Shown piece after piece: positions 26,406-33,733 of a DNA stretch of 38,092 nt. The DNA is taken from NCBI RefSeq assembly GCF_000715505.1, contig NZ_JHEH01000026.1, positions 1 through 38,092 of the forward strand. The letters run 5' to 3'. Source of the stretch: Thioclava dalianensis. GTDB lineage: Bacteria > Pseudomonadota > Alphaproteobacteria > Rhodobacterales > Rhodobacteraceae. A program made the translations under genes and the position numbers. Every line of letters begins with the position of its first letter. Position 1 is the first letter of the stretch. A model generated the notes under the pieces. That model was not told where the DNA came from, made no database searches, and saw only the letters and a list, made by a program, of their open reading frames with translations.

Positions 26406-27081
26406 CAGCTTACGGCTTGGGTCGCGGGCGGTGTTGGGCGGCATTGCAGCTGTTGTCGCGATTCTCGCGGTGGCGGCGGTCTTGCTGTTCATAAATCTGC
26501 CCGATGCGAATGCGTTCAACGCGCGGGTCGAACAGATCTTCGTGCAAAACGACAACCTCACCTCGCAGGCTGAAATCAAGCTGCTCGAAGTGCTCGCGCA
26601 ATCGGGCACCGCGTTTTCGGATGTGCTCGCAAGCTACCGGGTGATCATCTTCATCCTGCTGATCTTCGCCGCCGCCCTGCTGATCGCGAGCCTTGTCTTT
26701 CTGCTTTTGATCATCGGGCTGAACCGGCGCATGAACGAGATCCGCCGCGCCGGGATTGAGGTGCAATCCTTGCGCATCCTGCGCAGCGAGAATGCGGTGA
26801 TCCTCAACGATATGGGCTTTTCGCTGACGCCATCGGCGATTGAGACACTGTCGGTTCTGGCCGAGGCGCGGATGGATGACGACATTCTCACCGGGGTGCA
26901 GATCGAGGCGATGATCTCGGGGCGCGACGAGTCCGATTGCGAAGAGGCCGCCGGGGCCACCCGGATCAAACGGTTGCGCGATTCTCTGGGAAATCAGCTC
27001 GTGACCGAGCTTCTGGTGCGCAACATTTCCCGCAAAGGCTACGCACTGAGCGTCGCCAAAGAGGCAATCCGCGTGGATTGA
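26377..27081 (+). CDS. membrane protein with apparent C-terminal OmpR-type winged helix
   Basis: A 234-residue protein. A short N-terminal tail is followed by two hydrophobic spans (about 17-41 and 89-114) enclosing a 47-residue loop that is probably periplasmic, then a cytoplasmic C-terminal part. Residues 146-226 read like an effector domain of the OmpR/PhoB type: LTPSAIETLSVLAEA, and at 195-224 RIKRLRDSLGNQL...ISRKGYALSV, comparable with the 'I-x-x-L-R-x-K-L ... R-G-x-G-Y-x-L' ending of those domains. The start is GTG 26377 with AAAGGA seven bases upstream. The fold call is from motif reading and needs structural modelling; a non-DNA-binding remnant is possible. Confidence 0.7.
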   Translation: MPDSTTSVTDSLRLGSRAVLGGIAAVVAILAVAAVLLFINLPDANAFNARVEQIFVQNDNLTSQAEIKLLEVLAQSGTAFSDVLASYRVIIFILLIFAAALLIASLVFLLLIIGLNRRMNEIRRAGIEVQSLRILRSENAVILNDMGFSLTPSAIETLSVLAEARMDDDILTGVQIEAMISGRDESDCEEAAGATRIKRLRDSLGNQLVTELLVRNISRKGYALSVAKEAIRVD

Positions 27082-27087
27082 GCGCGG

Positions 27088-27116
27088 TTGCGCCTGCAGG
27101 CCATGCATCCTATATC
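27088..27116 (+). promoter_or_regulatory. candidate nspC promoter
   Basis: TTGCGC (27088-27093), a 17-base spacer and TATATC (27111-27116) lie between the membrane protein stop and nspC. The -10 matches four of six bases; the -35 is weak. Confidence 0.4.
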
Positions 27117-27146
27117 GCGGGCCTGTCCCAGTTCGCGGAGGAAGCC

Positions 27147-28241
27147 ATGTCCGACACGCCGTTCTACCTGATCGACGAGACGCGCCTTCTTGAGAACATG
27201 CGCAAGATTGCGCATCTGCGTGAGCGCTCGGGCGCCAAAGCCTTGCTGGCGCTGAAGTGCTTCGCGACATGGTCGGCGTTCGATACGATGAAGCCTTACC
27301 TCGACGGCACGACCTCCAGCTCGCTGTTCGAGCTGCATCTGGGGCACGAGAAATTCGGCAAAGAGACCCATGCCTATTCCGTGGCATGGTCGGACGATGA
27401 GATCGATGAAGCGATTTCCTATGCCGACAAGATCATCTTCAACTCGCTCAGCCAACTTGAGCGCTTCGGCGACAAGGCCGCGCATATCGAGCGCGGGCTG
27501 CGGCTCAACCCCCGGTTCTCGACCTCTGGCTTCGATTTGGCCGATCCCGCACGGCCCTTCTCGCGCTTGGGCGAATGGGATCTGAACCGGTTGGAATCGG
27601 CGCTGGATCGCATCTCAGGCGTGATGATCCACTACAATTGCGAGAATGGCGACTTTGCCCTGTTCGACCAGCAGCTTTCGCGGATCGAAGCGGAGTTTGG
27701 CGATATCCTCAAACGTCTCGACTGGGTGAGCCTTGGCGGCGGCATCCATTTCACCGGCGAGGATTACCCGCTCGACGCGCTGGCCGACCGGCTCAAGCGG
27801 TTTGCCGATGCGTTCGGCGTGCAGGTCTATCTGGAGCCCGGCGAGGCCTCGATCACCCAGAGCGCGAGCCTCGAAGTCTCGGTGCTCGACATTCTCGACA
27901 ACGGCAAGAAAATCGCGATCGTCGACAGCTCAATCGAGGCGCATATGCTCGATCTGCTGATCTATCGCGAGACCGCGAAGCTGCCGCAATCGGGCGATCA
28001 CGCCTATCAGATCGCGGGCAAGACCTGCCTTGCGGGGGATATTTTTGGCGACGCGCGCTTTGACGCGCCCTTGCAGATTGGCGACCGGATTTCGATTTCG
28101 GACGCTGCCGGTTACACAATGGTCAAAAAGAACTGGTTCAACGGTGTGGCAATGCCCGCCATTGCGATCCGCCGCACCGATGGAACGATCGAGCGGGTCA
28201 AAGACTTCACCTATGAGGATTATCGCGCCTCATTGTCCTGA
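27147..28241 (+). CDS. nspC: carboxynorspermidine/carboxyspermidine decarboxylase
   Basis: PLP enzyme of the alanine racemase-like fold III family that decarboxylates carboxyspermidine to spermidine (or carboxynorspermidine to norspermidine). The 364-residue protein has the PLP lysine at K37 (LLALKCFATW), the region HYNCEN, the phosphate-binding WVSLGGGIHFTGEDYP, and the EPGEA motif near residue 233. Start ATG 27147 is preceded by GGAGGAAG; longer readings upstream start inside the previous gene. The next gene encodes the partner dehydrogenase, so both steps are encoded together. Confidence 0.95.
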   Translation: MSDTPFYLIDETRLLENMRKIAHLRERSGAKALLALKCFATWSAFDTMKPYLDGTTSSSLFELHLGHEKFGKETHAYSVAWSDDEIDEAISYADKIIFNSLSQLERFGDKAAHIERGLRLNPRFSTSGFDLADPARPFSRLGEWDLNRLESALDRISGVMIHYNCENGDFALFDQQLSRIEAEFGDILKRLDWVSLGGGIHFTGEDYPLDALADRLKRFADAFGVQVYLEPGEASITQSASLEVSVLDILDNGKKIAIVDSSIEAHMLDLLIYRETAKLPQSGDHAYQIAGKTCLAGDIFGDARFDAPLQIGDRISISDAAGYTMVKKNWFNGVAMPAIAIRRTDGTIERVKDFTYEDYRASLS

Positions 28242-28290
28242 GGGTCGTCGCGCCCCCTTCCCCTGTCGCAACATAAAGGAGACAGCCGAA

Positions 28291-29535
28291 GTGAAACAGA
28301 ATGTGCTTATCATCGGAGCGGGCGGCGTCGCCCAGGTCGTCGCGCATAAATGCGCGCAGAATAATGATCTCTTCGGCGATCTGCATATTGCCTCGCGCAC
28401 CAAGTCGAAATGTGACGCGATCATCGACAGCGTGCATGAGAAAGACGCGATGAAGGAAAAGGGCACATTCGAGGCCCATGCGCTCGATGCGATGGATGTG
28501 GCCGCGACCGCCGCCCTGATCCGCGAAACGGATGCGGGGATCGTGATCAATGTGGGCTCTGCGTTCGTGAACAAATACGTGCTCGATGCCTGTATCGAGA
28601 CCGGGGCCGCCTATATCGACACCGCGATCCATGAAGAGCCCGACAAGATCTGCGAGGCCCCGCCGTGGTACGGAAACTACGAGTGGAAGAAGCGCGATCT
28701 CTGCGCGGAAAAAGGCGTGACCGCGATCCTTGGTGCGGGGTTCGATCCGGGCGTCGTCAATGCCTATGCGCGCTTTGCCATCGACCGGATGGATGAGGTG
28801 AAATCGATCGATATCGTCGATATCAATGCAGGCTCGCATGGCAAATATTTCGCCACGAATTTCGACCCCGAGATCAACTTCCGCGAATTCACCGGTACGG
28901 TCTATTACTGGGAAGACCAGACGTGGAAAGAGCTCTCGATGTTCGAGAGCGGCAAGACCTGGGACCTGCCGGTCGTGGGCCCCTCGAAGGCCTATCAGTC
29001 GGGCCATGACGAGGTGCATTCGCTGGCCACCAACTACCCGCAGGCTGATGTGCGCTTCTGGATGGGCTTTGGCGATCACTATATCAACGTGTTCACCGTG
29101 CTGAAAAATCTCGGCCTGCTGTCCGAGCAGCCGGTGAAACTGGCCGAGGGCCAAGAGGTCGTTCCGCTGAAAGTGGTGAAGGCCGTGCTGCCCGATCCGT
29201 CGTCACTGGCGCCCGACTATACCGGCAAGACCTGCATCGGCGATCTGGTGCGCGGCACCAAGGATGGCGAAGAGGTCGAGATTTTCGTCTATAACGTCGC
29301 CGATCACAAAGAAGCCTATGAAGAGGTCGGCTCGCAGGGCATCTCCTACACGGCGGGCGTGCCCCCGGTTGCCGCCGCAATTCTGATCGCGCAGGGCGAG
29401 TGGGACACCAAGACGATGAAAAACGTCGAAGAGCTTGACCCCAAACCCTTCTTCACCGTTCTCGACCGGCTTGGTCTGCCCACACGGATGCAGATCGGCG
29501 GTCTGGGCGGCGAAGACAAAGCTTGGAACGCCTGA
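28291..29535 (+). CDS. carboxynorspermidine/carboxyspermidine synthase (saccharopine dehydrogenase family)
   Basis: Condenses aspartate semialdehyde with putrescine (or diaminopropane) and reduces the Schiff base with NADPH to give the carboxy-polyamine used by nspC. The 414-residue protein starts MKQNVLIIGAGGVAQVVAHK, with the Rossmann GAGGVAQ at 9-15, and has the family segments IVINVGSAFVNKYVLDACIETG, YIDTAIHE and GAGFDPGVVNAYA. The start is GTG 28291 with AAGGAG nine bases upstream. Together with nspC it gives an S-adenosylmethionine-independent route to spermidine. A terminator follows. Confidence 0.95.
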   Translation: MKQNVLIIGAGGVAQVVAHKCAQNNDLFGDLHIASRTKSKCDAIIDSVHEKDAMKEKGTFEAHALDAMDVAATAALIRETDAGIVINVGSAFVNKYVLDACIETGAAYIDTAIHEEPDKICEAPPWYGNYEWKKRDLCAEKGVTAILGAGFDPGVVNAYARFAIDRMDEVKSIDIVDINAGSHGKYFATNFDPEINFREFTGTVYYWEDQTWKELSMFESGKTWDLPVVGPSKAYQSGHDEVHSLATNYPQADVRFWMGFGDHYINVFTVLKNLGLLSEQPVKLAEGQEVVPLKVVKAVLPDPSSLAPDYTGKTCIGDLVRGTKDGEEVEIFVYNVADHKEAYEEVGSQGISYTAGVPPVAAAILIAQGEWDTKTMKNVEELDPKPFFTVLDRLGLPTRMQIGGLGGEDKAWNA

Positions 29536-29561
29536 CCCCACAGGTCAGAGCACACCACAAG

Positions 29562-29585
29562 GGCCCGCCCAGCGCGGGCCTTTTT
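29562..29585 (+). terminator. terminator of the nspC-synthase operon
   Basis: GGCCCGC (29562-29568), a CCAGC loop, GCGGGCC (29574-29580) and TTTTT (29581-29585) lie 27 bases after the stop. Confidence 0.88.
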
Positions 29586-29609
29586 CGTCCCGGTCTCGGA
29601 TTTGAAAGC

Positions 29610-29686
29610 TGGTGATCCCGATTGGATTCGAACCAATAACCTGCCCCTTAGGAGGGGGCTGCTCTATCCAGTTGAGCCACGGGACC
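29610..29686 (-). tRNA. tRNA-Arg (anticodon CCT)
   Basis: Read leftward, the 77-base sequence folds as a complete cloverleaf: acceptor GGTCCCG/CGGGATC (one G-T pair), D-arm GCTC/GAGC, anticodon stem GCCCC/GGGGC with loop CTCCTAA (anticodon CCT, decoding AGG), variable AGGTT, T-arm ATTGG/CCAAT with loop TTCGAAT, discriminator A and an encoded CCA at 29610-29612. Confidence 0.97.
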
Positions 29687-29696
29687 ACTGTGGCCC

Positions 29697-29725
29697 TTGA
29701 TGCCGTCAAAGCGGCATTCGTGCAA
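29697..29725 (-). promoter_or_regulatory. candidate tRNA-Arg promoter
   Basis: On the minus strand TTGCAC (29725-29720), a 17-base spacer and CATCAA (29702-29697) place a transcript start close to 29690, a few bases before the mature 5' end. Confidence 0.45.
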
Positions 29726-29744
29726 GTCTCGGTTGGGAAAAATG

Positions 29745-29782
29745 AAAAGGGGAAGCGTATTGGCCCACCGCTTCCCCTTTTT
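29745..29782. terminator. bidirectional terminator-like hairpin
   Basis: AAAAGGGGAAGCG (29745-29757) pairs perfectly with CGCTTCCCCTTTT (29769-29781) across an 11-base loop, followed by T on the plus strand and TTTTC on the minus strand. No gene clearly ends here: it lies between the tRNA promoter and the LacI-family regulator, so it may insulate them. Confidence 0.6.
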
Positions 29783-29861
29783 GCACTTACGCCCGCGATC
29801 GGAGTCTACACGCGGAGCAAGTTATCTCAGCTACCGGGTCAGATTGCTCTTTCCTGACAAC

Positions 29862-29875
29862 TGTTAACGCTAACA
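29862..29875. promoter_or_regulatory. candidate operator 1 for the GntR-like regulator
   Basis: TGTTAACGCTAACA, a near-perfect palindrome of the TGTTARCGYTAACA form typical of LacI-family operators with a central CG, 75 bases before the regulator start. Autoregulation is inferred. Confidence 0.6.
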
Positions 29876-29890
29876 TAGCGCGCATCATTT

Positions 29891-29902
29891 CCTTGCGCAA
29901 GG
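29891..29902. promoter_or_regulatory. perfect 12-base palindrome between the operators
   Basis: CCTTGCGCAAGG is exactly self-complementary and is flanked by TTT and GAAA. Its TTGCGCAA core also resembles LacI-family half-sites. Confidence 0.35.
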
Positions 29903-29906
29903 GAAA

Positions 29907-29921
29907 TGTTTGGCGCTAACA
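29907..29921. promoter_or_regulatory. candidate operator 2 for the GntR-like regulator
   Basis: TGTTTGGCGCTAACA: the right half GCGCTAACA matches operator 1, the left half is imperfect. It lies 28 bases ahead of the GTG start. Confidence 0.5.
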
Positions 29922-29949
29922 AGGGTCTTAAAACCAGAAGGATGAAAGC

Positions 29950-30978
29950 GTGTCCCGCCCCACAGATCTCCGTCGACCCCTGACTTTGCGCGATGTTTCC
30001 GAGGCCTCGGGCGTCTCTGAGATGACTGTCAGCCGCGTGCTGCGCAATCGCGGCGATGTCTCGGACACCACGCGTGAGAAGGTTCTGCGCGCCGCCAAGG
30101 CTCTGGGCTATGTGCCCAATAAGATTGCGGGCGCGCTGGCGTCGCAGCGGGTCAATCTGGTGGCGGTCATCATCCCGTCGCTGTCGAATCTGGTCTTTCC
30201 CACGGTGCTGTCGAAAATCTCGGATGAGCTGGAGGATACCGGGCTGCAGCCGGTGGTCGGCGTCACCAATTACAAGCCCGAGAAAGAAGAGCAGGTCTTG
30301 TATGAGATGCTCTCCTGGCGGCCTTCCGGCGTGATCATCGCAGGGATCGAGCACACGCCTGCCGCCCGCGCGATGCTTGAGAACGCAGGCATTCCGGTGG
30401 TCGAGATCATGGATGTGGACGGCAATGGCGTCGATTCCGTCGTCGGCATTTCGCATCGCAGGGCCGGGCTGCACATGGCCGAGGCAATCGTGGCCGCAGG
30501 CTATCGCCGGATCGGTTTTCTTGGCACCAAAATGCCCGAGGACCACCGCGCGCGCAAACGCTACGAAGGCTTCTGCGAAGGGCTTGCGCAGCATGGGATC
30601 ACGCTGGCCGATACCGAGTTCTACGCGGGCGGCTCGGCGCTGGCCAAGGGGCGCGAGATGACGGAAGCGATGCTCAAACGCACGCCCGATCTCGATTTTC
30701 TCTATTATTCAAACGACATGATCGGCGCGGGCGGCATGCTCTATTGCACCGACGCCGGGCTGGATGTTCCCGGCAAGATCGGTCTGGCCGGGTTCAACGG
30801 GCTCGAATTGCTGCACGGTTTCTCACAGCGCCTAGCCACGATGGATGCCTGCCGGGGCGAGATCGGGCGCAAGGCGGCCCAGATCGTGGCGGGACGCTCG
30901 CAAAGCGGTCAGATCGGCGGCGAGGTAATCGAGCTGGAACCGGTGCTTGAACCCGGCGACACGATCCGCAAGCGCTAG
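29950..30978 (+). CDS. LacI-family transcriptional regulator, GntR (gluconate)-like
   Basis: A 342-residue repressor with an N-terminal LacI helix-turn-helix (residues about 12-32, TLRDVSEASGVSEMTVSRVLRN) and a periplasmic-binding-like effector domain. The segment NYKPEKEEQVLYEMLSWRPSGVIIAG and EHTPAARAMLENAGIPVVEIMD closely recalls the E. coli gluconate repressor GntR (YKPE-ME-L--MLSW, HTPRT, IPVVELMD), so gluconate or a related sugar acid is the likely inducer. No gluconate genes lie here. The start is GTG 29950 with AGAAGGA upstream. Palindromic operators upstream suggest autoregulation. It ends three bases from the convergent permease gene. Confidence 0.92.
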   Translation: MSRPTDLRRPLTLRDVSEASGVSEMTVSRVLRNRGDVSDTTREKVLRAAKALGYVPNKIAGALASQRVNLVAVIIPSLSNLVFPTVLSKISDELEDTGLQPVVGVTNYKPEKEEQVLYEMLSWRPSGVIIAGIEHTPAARAMLENAGIPVVEIMDVDGNGVDSVVGISHRRAGLHMAEAIVAAGYRRIGFLGTKMPEDHRARKRYEGFCEGLAQHGITLADTEFYAGGSALAKGREMTEAMLKRTPDLDFLYYSNDMIGAGGMLYCTDAGLDVPGKIGLAGFNGLELLHGFSQRLATMDACRGEIGRKAAQIVAGRSQSGQIGGEVIELEPVLEPGDTIRKR

Positions 30979-30981
30979 GCC

Positions 30982-31803
30982 TCAGCGCCGCGCGCCCCAG
31001 CTGATCGAGGCATATTGCCGCGTGTAGAACTCGCCCATTAGACCGATCATCACCAGTGCCAGCCCGACATAAAGCGGGTAATGCCAGTTCGAGAAATGCG
31101 GTGTGTAGTTGATGAACGTATAGCCGCGCGCCTGGTCAATCGTGTGAAACAGCGGGTTCCAGTTGAATAGGACCAGCATCTTGTGCGGCAGGTTATTGGC
31201 CAGAAACATCTTGCCTGAGGCAATCATATTGGCACGGGAATAGACCTGCTGGACCACGCCGATGATATCGGGCGCCCAAGGCTTGGCCGCGAACAGCACC
31301 AGACCAATCGCGCAGCCCGTGAACCACGACAAGAACACCATCGCGAGCGCCCCGACCCAGTCGTAGATCACGAACTGGGTAAAGGCCGTGTGGTAGACGA
31401 ACAGCACCACGAACATCGACAAAAGCTGAATATAGAGCGAGCTGAGCGCCGCCGCCGCGATTGCGACCGCGGTCGTCATCGGCGCGTGTTTCATCATTTG
31501 CGAGGTCGGCCCCTCCGCTCCAAACACCGCCGCCATCGCCTTGGTATGGGTCATGAACAGAAAAATCCCGCTCATGATATAGAGAAGGAAATCCCCTCGG
31601 ATCGCGTTGCCGCGCATGCCGAGCACCGAGAACATGATGTAGAAGGTCAGCACCAGAAGCATGGTCTGAAACATGTTCAGGATCAGGCCGACCAAAGCGT
31701 TGCCATGCGACTTGCGTAGCTGTCGCACGGTCGCGTGATAAATCAGTTCCAGCAGGCTGAAAGTTGATCCGAGCGTCGAGTTGCTGCGTTCTGCCTTGAA
31801 CAT
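30982..31803 (-). CDS. ABC-2 type export permease for surface polysaccharide
   Basis: A 273-residue integral membrane protein with about six spans and the ABC-2 (KpsM/Wzm-like) pattern: an amphipathic start (LLELIYHATVRQLRKSHGNALVG), several hydrophobic segments, ANMIASGKMFLANNLP and the C-terminal NWNPLFHTIDQARG motif of capsule exporters. It would export a polymer through a complex with an ATP-binding subunit that is not in the window. The start is the ATG ending at 31803; the spacing of GGCAAGG is tight and the ATG is not certain. A good promoter lies upstream. Divergent from cysQ. Confidence 0.88.
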   Translation of the reverse strand: MFKAERSNSTLGSTFSLLELIYHATVRQLRKSHGNALVGLILNMFQTMLLVLTFYIMFSVLGMRGNAIRGDFLLYIMSGIFLFMTHTKAMAAVFGAEGPTSQMMKHAPMTTAVAIAAAALSSLYIQLLSMFVVLFVYHTAFTQFVIYDWVGALAMVFLSWFTGCAIGLVLFAAKPWAPDIIGVVQQVYSRANMIASGKMFLANNLPHKMLVLFNWNPLFHTIDQARGYTFINYTPHFSNWHYPLYVGLALVMIGLMGEFYTRQYASISWGARR

Positions 31804-31870
31804 ACCTTGCCATCCTGGCTGCCTGCACGGGCACGCTAAAGCGGAAACCTTGCCGTTCCCTTGCCAGCGC

Positions 31871-31899
31871 ATCATAAGGGGGATGGATAGTCATAGCAA
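31871..31899 (-). promoter_or_regulatory. candidate permease promoter
   Basis: On the minus strand TTGCTA (31899-31894), a 17-base spacer and TATGAT (31876-31871; five of six to consensus). The transcript would start near 31863 with a leader of about 60 bases. Confidence 0.5.
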
Positions 31900-31931
31900 T
31901 TGGGCCAGAATTGGGCCGGAACGGAGATGTG

Positions 31932-32729
31932 ATGGATTTCGAACATCTGACGCGCGTCATGCGCCGCCTCGCATTGGAGGCGGGCGATAAGATCATGGAA
32001 ATCTACAATGCCCCCGATTTCGACGTGAAAACCAAATCTGACAACTCGCCGGTCACCGAGGCCGACGAGGCAGCGGATGCGCTGATTTCAGCAGGCTTGC
32101 GCGCGGAATTTCCAGATATCGCGCTGGTCACCGAGGAGCAGGCCGCCTCGCATACGCAGACGGTCTCGACCTTCCTGATCGTCGATCCGCTCGATGGGAC
32201 GAAGGAATTCGTGAAACGCCGGGGCGATTTCACCGTGAATATCGCCTATGTCAAAGACGGCAAACCGCTGCGCGGCGTCGTCTACGCGCCCGCGAAACAG
32301 CGCCTGTTCTACACGTTGGCCGATGGCCGCTCGGTCGAAGAGGCCGGCCCGACCTTCGACAAGGAGGCCCCGGGCAAGCGCGAGCCGATCTCGGTCTCGG
32401 TTCCCGACAACCGCGCATTGCGGGTCGTGGCCTCGAAATCGCATCGCGATGAGGCGACCGACAACTATATCGGGCAATATGCTGTGGTTGACATGAAATC
32501 GGCGGGCTCGTCGCTGAAGTTTTGCCTTGTCGCGACCGGCGAGGCCGATCTTTACCCCCGGCTTGGCCGCACCATGGAATGGGACACGGCTGCGGGCGAT
32601 GCCGTGTTGCGCGGTGCGGGTGGCGAGGTGATCCGCTTTGATGATCACACCGCTTTCACCTATGGCAAATCCGGCTTTGAAAACCCCTTCTTCATTGCCT
32701 ACGCCCCCGGCGTGCTGCTGGTGAAGTGA
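31932..32729 (+). CDS. cysQ: 3'(2'),5'-bisphosphate nucleotidase CysQ
   Basis: Removes the 3'-phosphate from adenosine 3',5'-bisphosphate (PAP), a by-product of sulfate assimilation and sulfotransferase reactions; inositol-monophosphatase superfamily. The 265-residue protein has the metal-binding signatures LVTEEQ, IVDPLDGTKEFVKRRGDFTVNIAYV and EWDTAAGDAVLRGAGG. Start ATG 31932 has GGAG five bases upstream; an in-frame TTG at 31911 is less likely. Its stop overlaps the kdsB-like start by one base (TGATG), an association seen in other polysaccharide regions where PAP may come from sulfation; this is inference. Confidence 0.93.
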   Translation: MDFEHLTRVMRRLALEAGDKIMEIYNAPDFDVKTKSDNSPVTEADEAADALISAGLRAEFPDIALVTEEQAASHTQTVSTFLIVDPLDGTKEFVKRRGDFTVNIAYVKDGKPLRGVVYAPAKQRLFYTLADGRSVEEAGPTFDKEAPGKREPISVSVPDNRALRVVASKSHRDEATDNYIGQYAVVDMKSAGSSLKFCLVATGEADLYPRLGRTMEWDTAAGDAVLRGAGGEVIRFDDHTAFTYGKSGFENPFFIAYAPGVLLVK

Positions 32730-33529
32730 TGTCGGTCCTGATCGTGATCCCGGCGCGCTACGCGTCGACCCGCTATCCGGGAAAGCCTCTGGTCGCACTG
32801 ACCGGGGCGTCCGGACAATCGAAAACCCTGATCCAGCGCAGCTGGGAGGCGGCGATATCGGTCACAGGTGTCGACCGGGTTGTCGTGGCCACCGATGACG
32901 ATCGGATCCGCACTGCGGCCGAGGGGTTTGGCGCCGAGGTCGTGATGACCTCGGAGGCCTGTCGTAACGGCACGGAGCGCTGCGCAGAAGCGGCGGCCCG
33001 GCTGGAGAGTGACTACGACATTATCGTCAACCTGCAAGGCGATGCGCCGCTGACGCCCGCGTGGTTCATCGAAGATCTGGTGGCGGGGCTGCGCGCCAAT
33101 GACTGGGCGGAACTCGCAACGCCGGTGCTGCGCTGCGAAGGAGCGATGCTCGCCAGCCTGCAAGAGGACCGCCATCACGGGCGCGTCGGCGGCACCACCG
33201 CCGTCTTCGGCACTGGCAACAAGGCGCTCTATTTCTCCAAGGAAGTCGTGCCCTTTACTGCAAAAAGCTATCAGCCCGACGAGCCGACGCCCGTTTTCCA
33301 TCATGTCGGCGTCTATGCCTACCGGCCCGACACGCTGGCAGCCTATCCGCATTGGCCGACCGGACCGCTCGAAGGGCTCGAAGGGCTCGAGCAGCTACGG
33401 TTCTTGGAAAATGACCGGGCTGTGCTCTGTGTCGAGGTCGACGCGCGGGGCCGTCAGTTCTGGGAATTGAATAATCCCTCTGATGTATCTCGGCTCGAAA
33501 CGATGATGGCCGAAATGGCGCTCGCATAG
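32729..33529 (+). CDS. kdsB: 3-deoxy-manno-octulosonate cytidylyltransferase-like protein (KdsB family)
   Basis: KdsB makes CMP-Kdo for LPS or capsule. The 266-residue protein has the nucleotide-binding start IPARYASTRYPGKPL, AATDDDRI-like VVVATDDDRIRT, the metal-binding Asp in NLQGDAP and the LEGLEGLEQLRFLEN helix. The second metal ligand, the Asp of the usual VDTPEDL near the C terminus, aligns with Asn in WELNNPSDV; from memory other Rhodobacterales share this wording, so it may be a clade-specific branch, possibly using a different sugar acid. A 9-base repeat (GCTCGAAGG) from 33367 encodes LEG-LEG. ATG 32729 overlaps the cysQ stop. Confidence 0.82.
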   Translation: MSVLIVIPARYASTRYPGKPLVALTGASGQSKTLIQRSWEAAISVTGVDRVVVATDDDRIRTAAEGFGAEVVMTSEACRNGTERCAEAAARLESDYDIIVNLQGDAPLTPAWFIEDLVAGLRANDWAELATPVLRCEGAMLASLQEDRHHGRVGGTTAVFGTGNKALYFSKEVVPFTAKSYQPDEPTPVFHHVGVYAYRPDTLAAYPHWPTGPLEGLEGLEQLRFLENDRAVLCVEVDARGRQFWELNNPSDVSRLETMMAEMALA

Positions 33530-33681
33530 CGCGATTCCCCGTATTTTTGTCTAATCTGCTTTGAATACCTGTCCCGTTTTTGTGCATTTGTCGCAATTAT
33601 AGGCTAAAAACAGCTTGTTTGTGGCAAAGCTCTGGAAAGCCGTCCCCTGCGTAACTTGTCCCTCCTTTGATTTGCCCTCAA

Positions 33682-33687
33682 TATAAT
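33682..33687 (+). promoter_or_regulatory. candidate -10 element for galU
   Basis: A perfect TATAAT in an AT-rich spacer (33530-33733), without a good -35 at 16-18 bases. Transcription would start near 33694, which excludes the in-frame ATG at 33692 and supports ATG 33734 for galU. Nothing else recognisable was found in this 204-base spacer. Confidence 0.4.
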
Positions 33688-33733
33688 ATCAATGAATGCG
33701 GCCCCGCCGCGCTTACCAACATATAGGTGCCCA

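Noticed and set aside
28033-28050. GGGGATATTTTTGGCGAC as a third copy of the intergenic repeat
   Set aside because: It lies inside nspC, in frame as AGDIFGD, and lacks the CAAGAGGAAG half and the hairpin block.
29610-29686. tRNA-Arg as an integration site for a mobile element
   Set aside because: No duplicated tRNA 3' end and no integrase on either side within the window.
33367-33390. GCTCGAAGG tandem repeat as a phase-variation tract
   Set aside because: Two copies of nine bases keep the reading frame and encode LEG-LEG-LEQ, a normal helix of this family.
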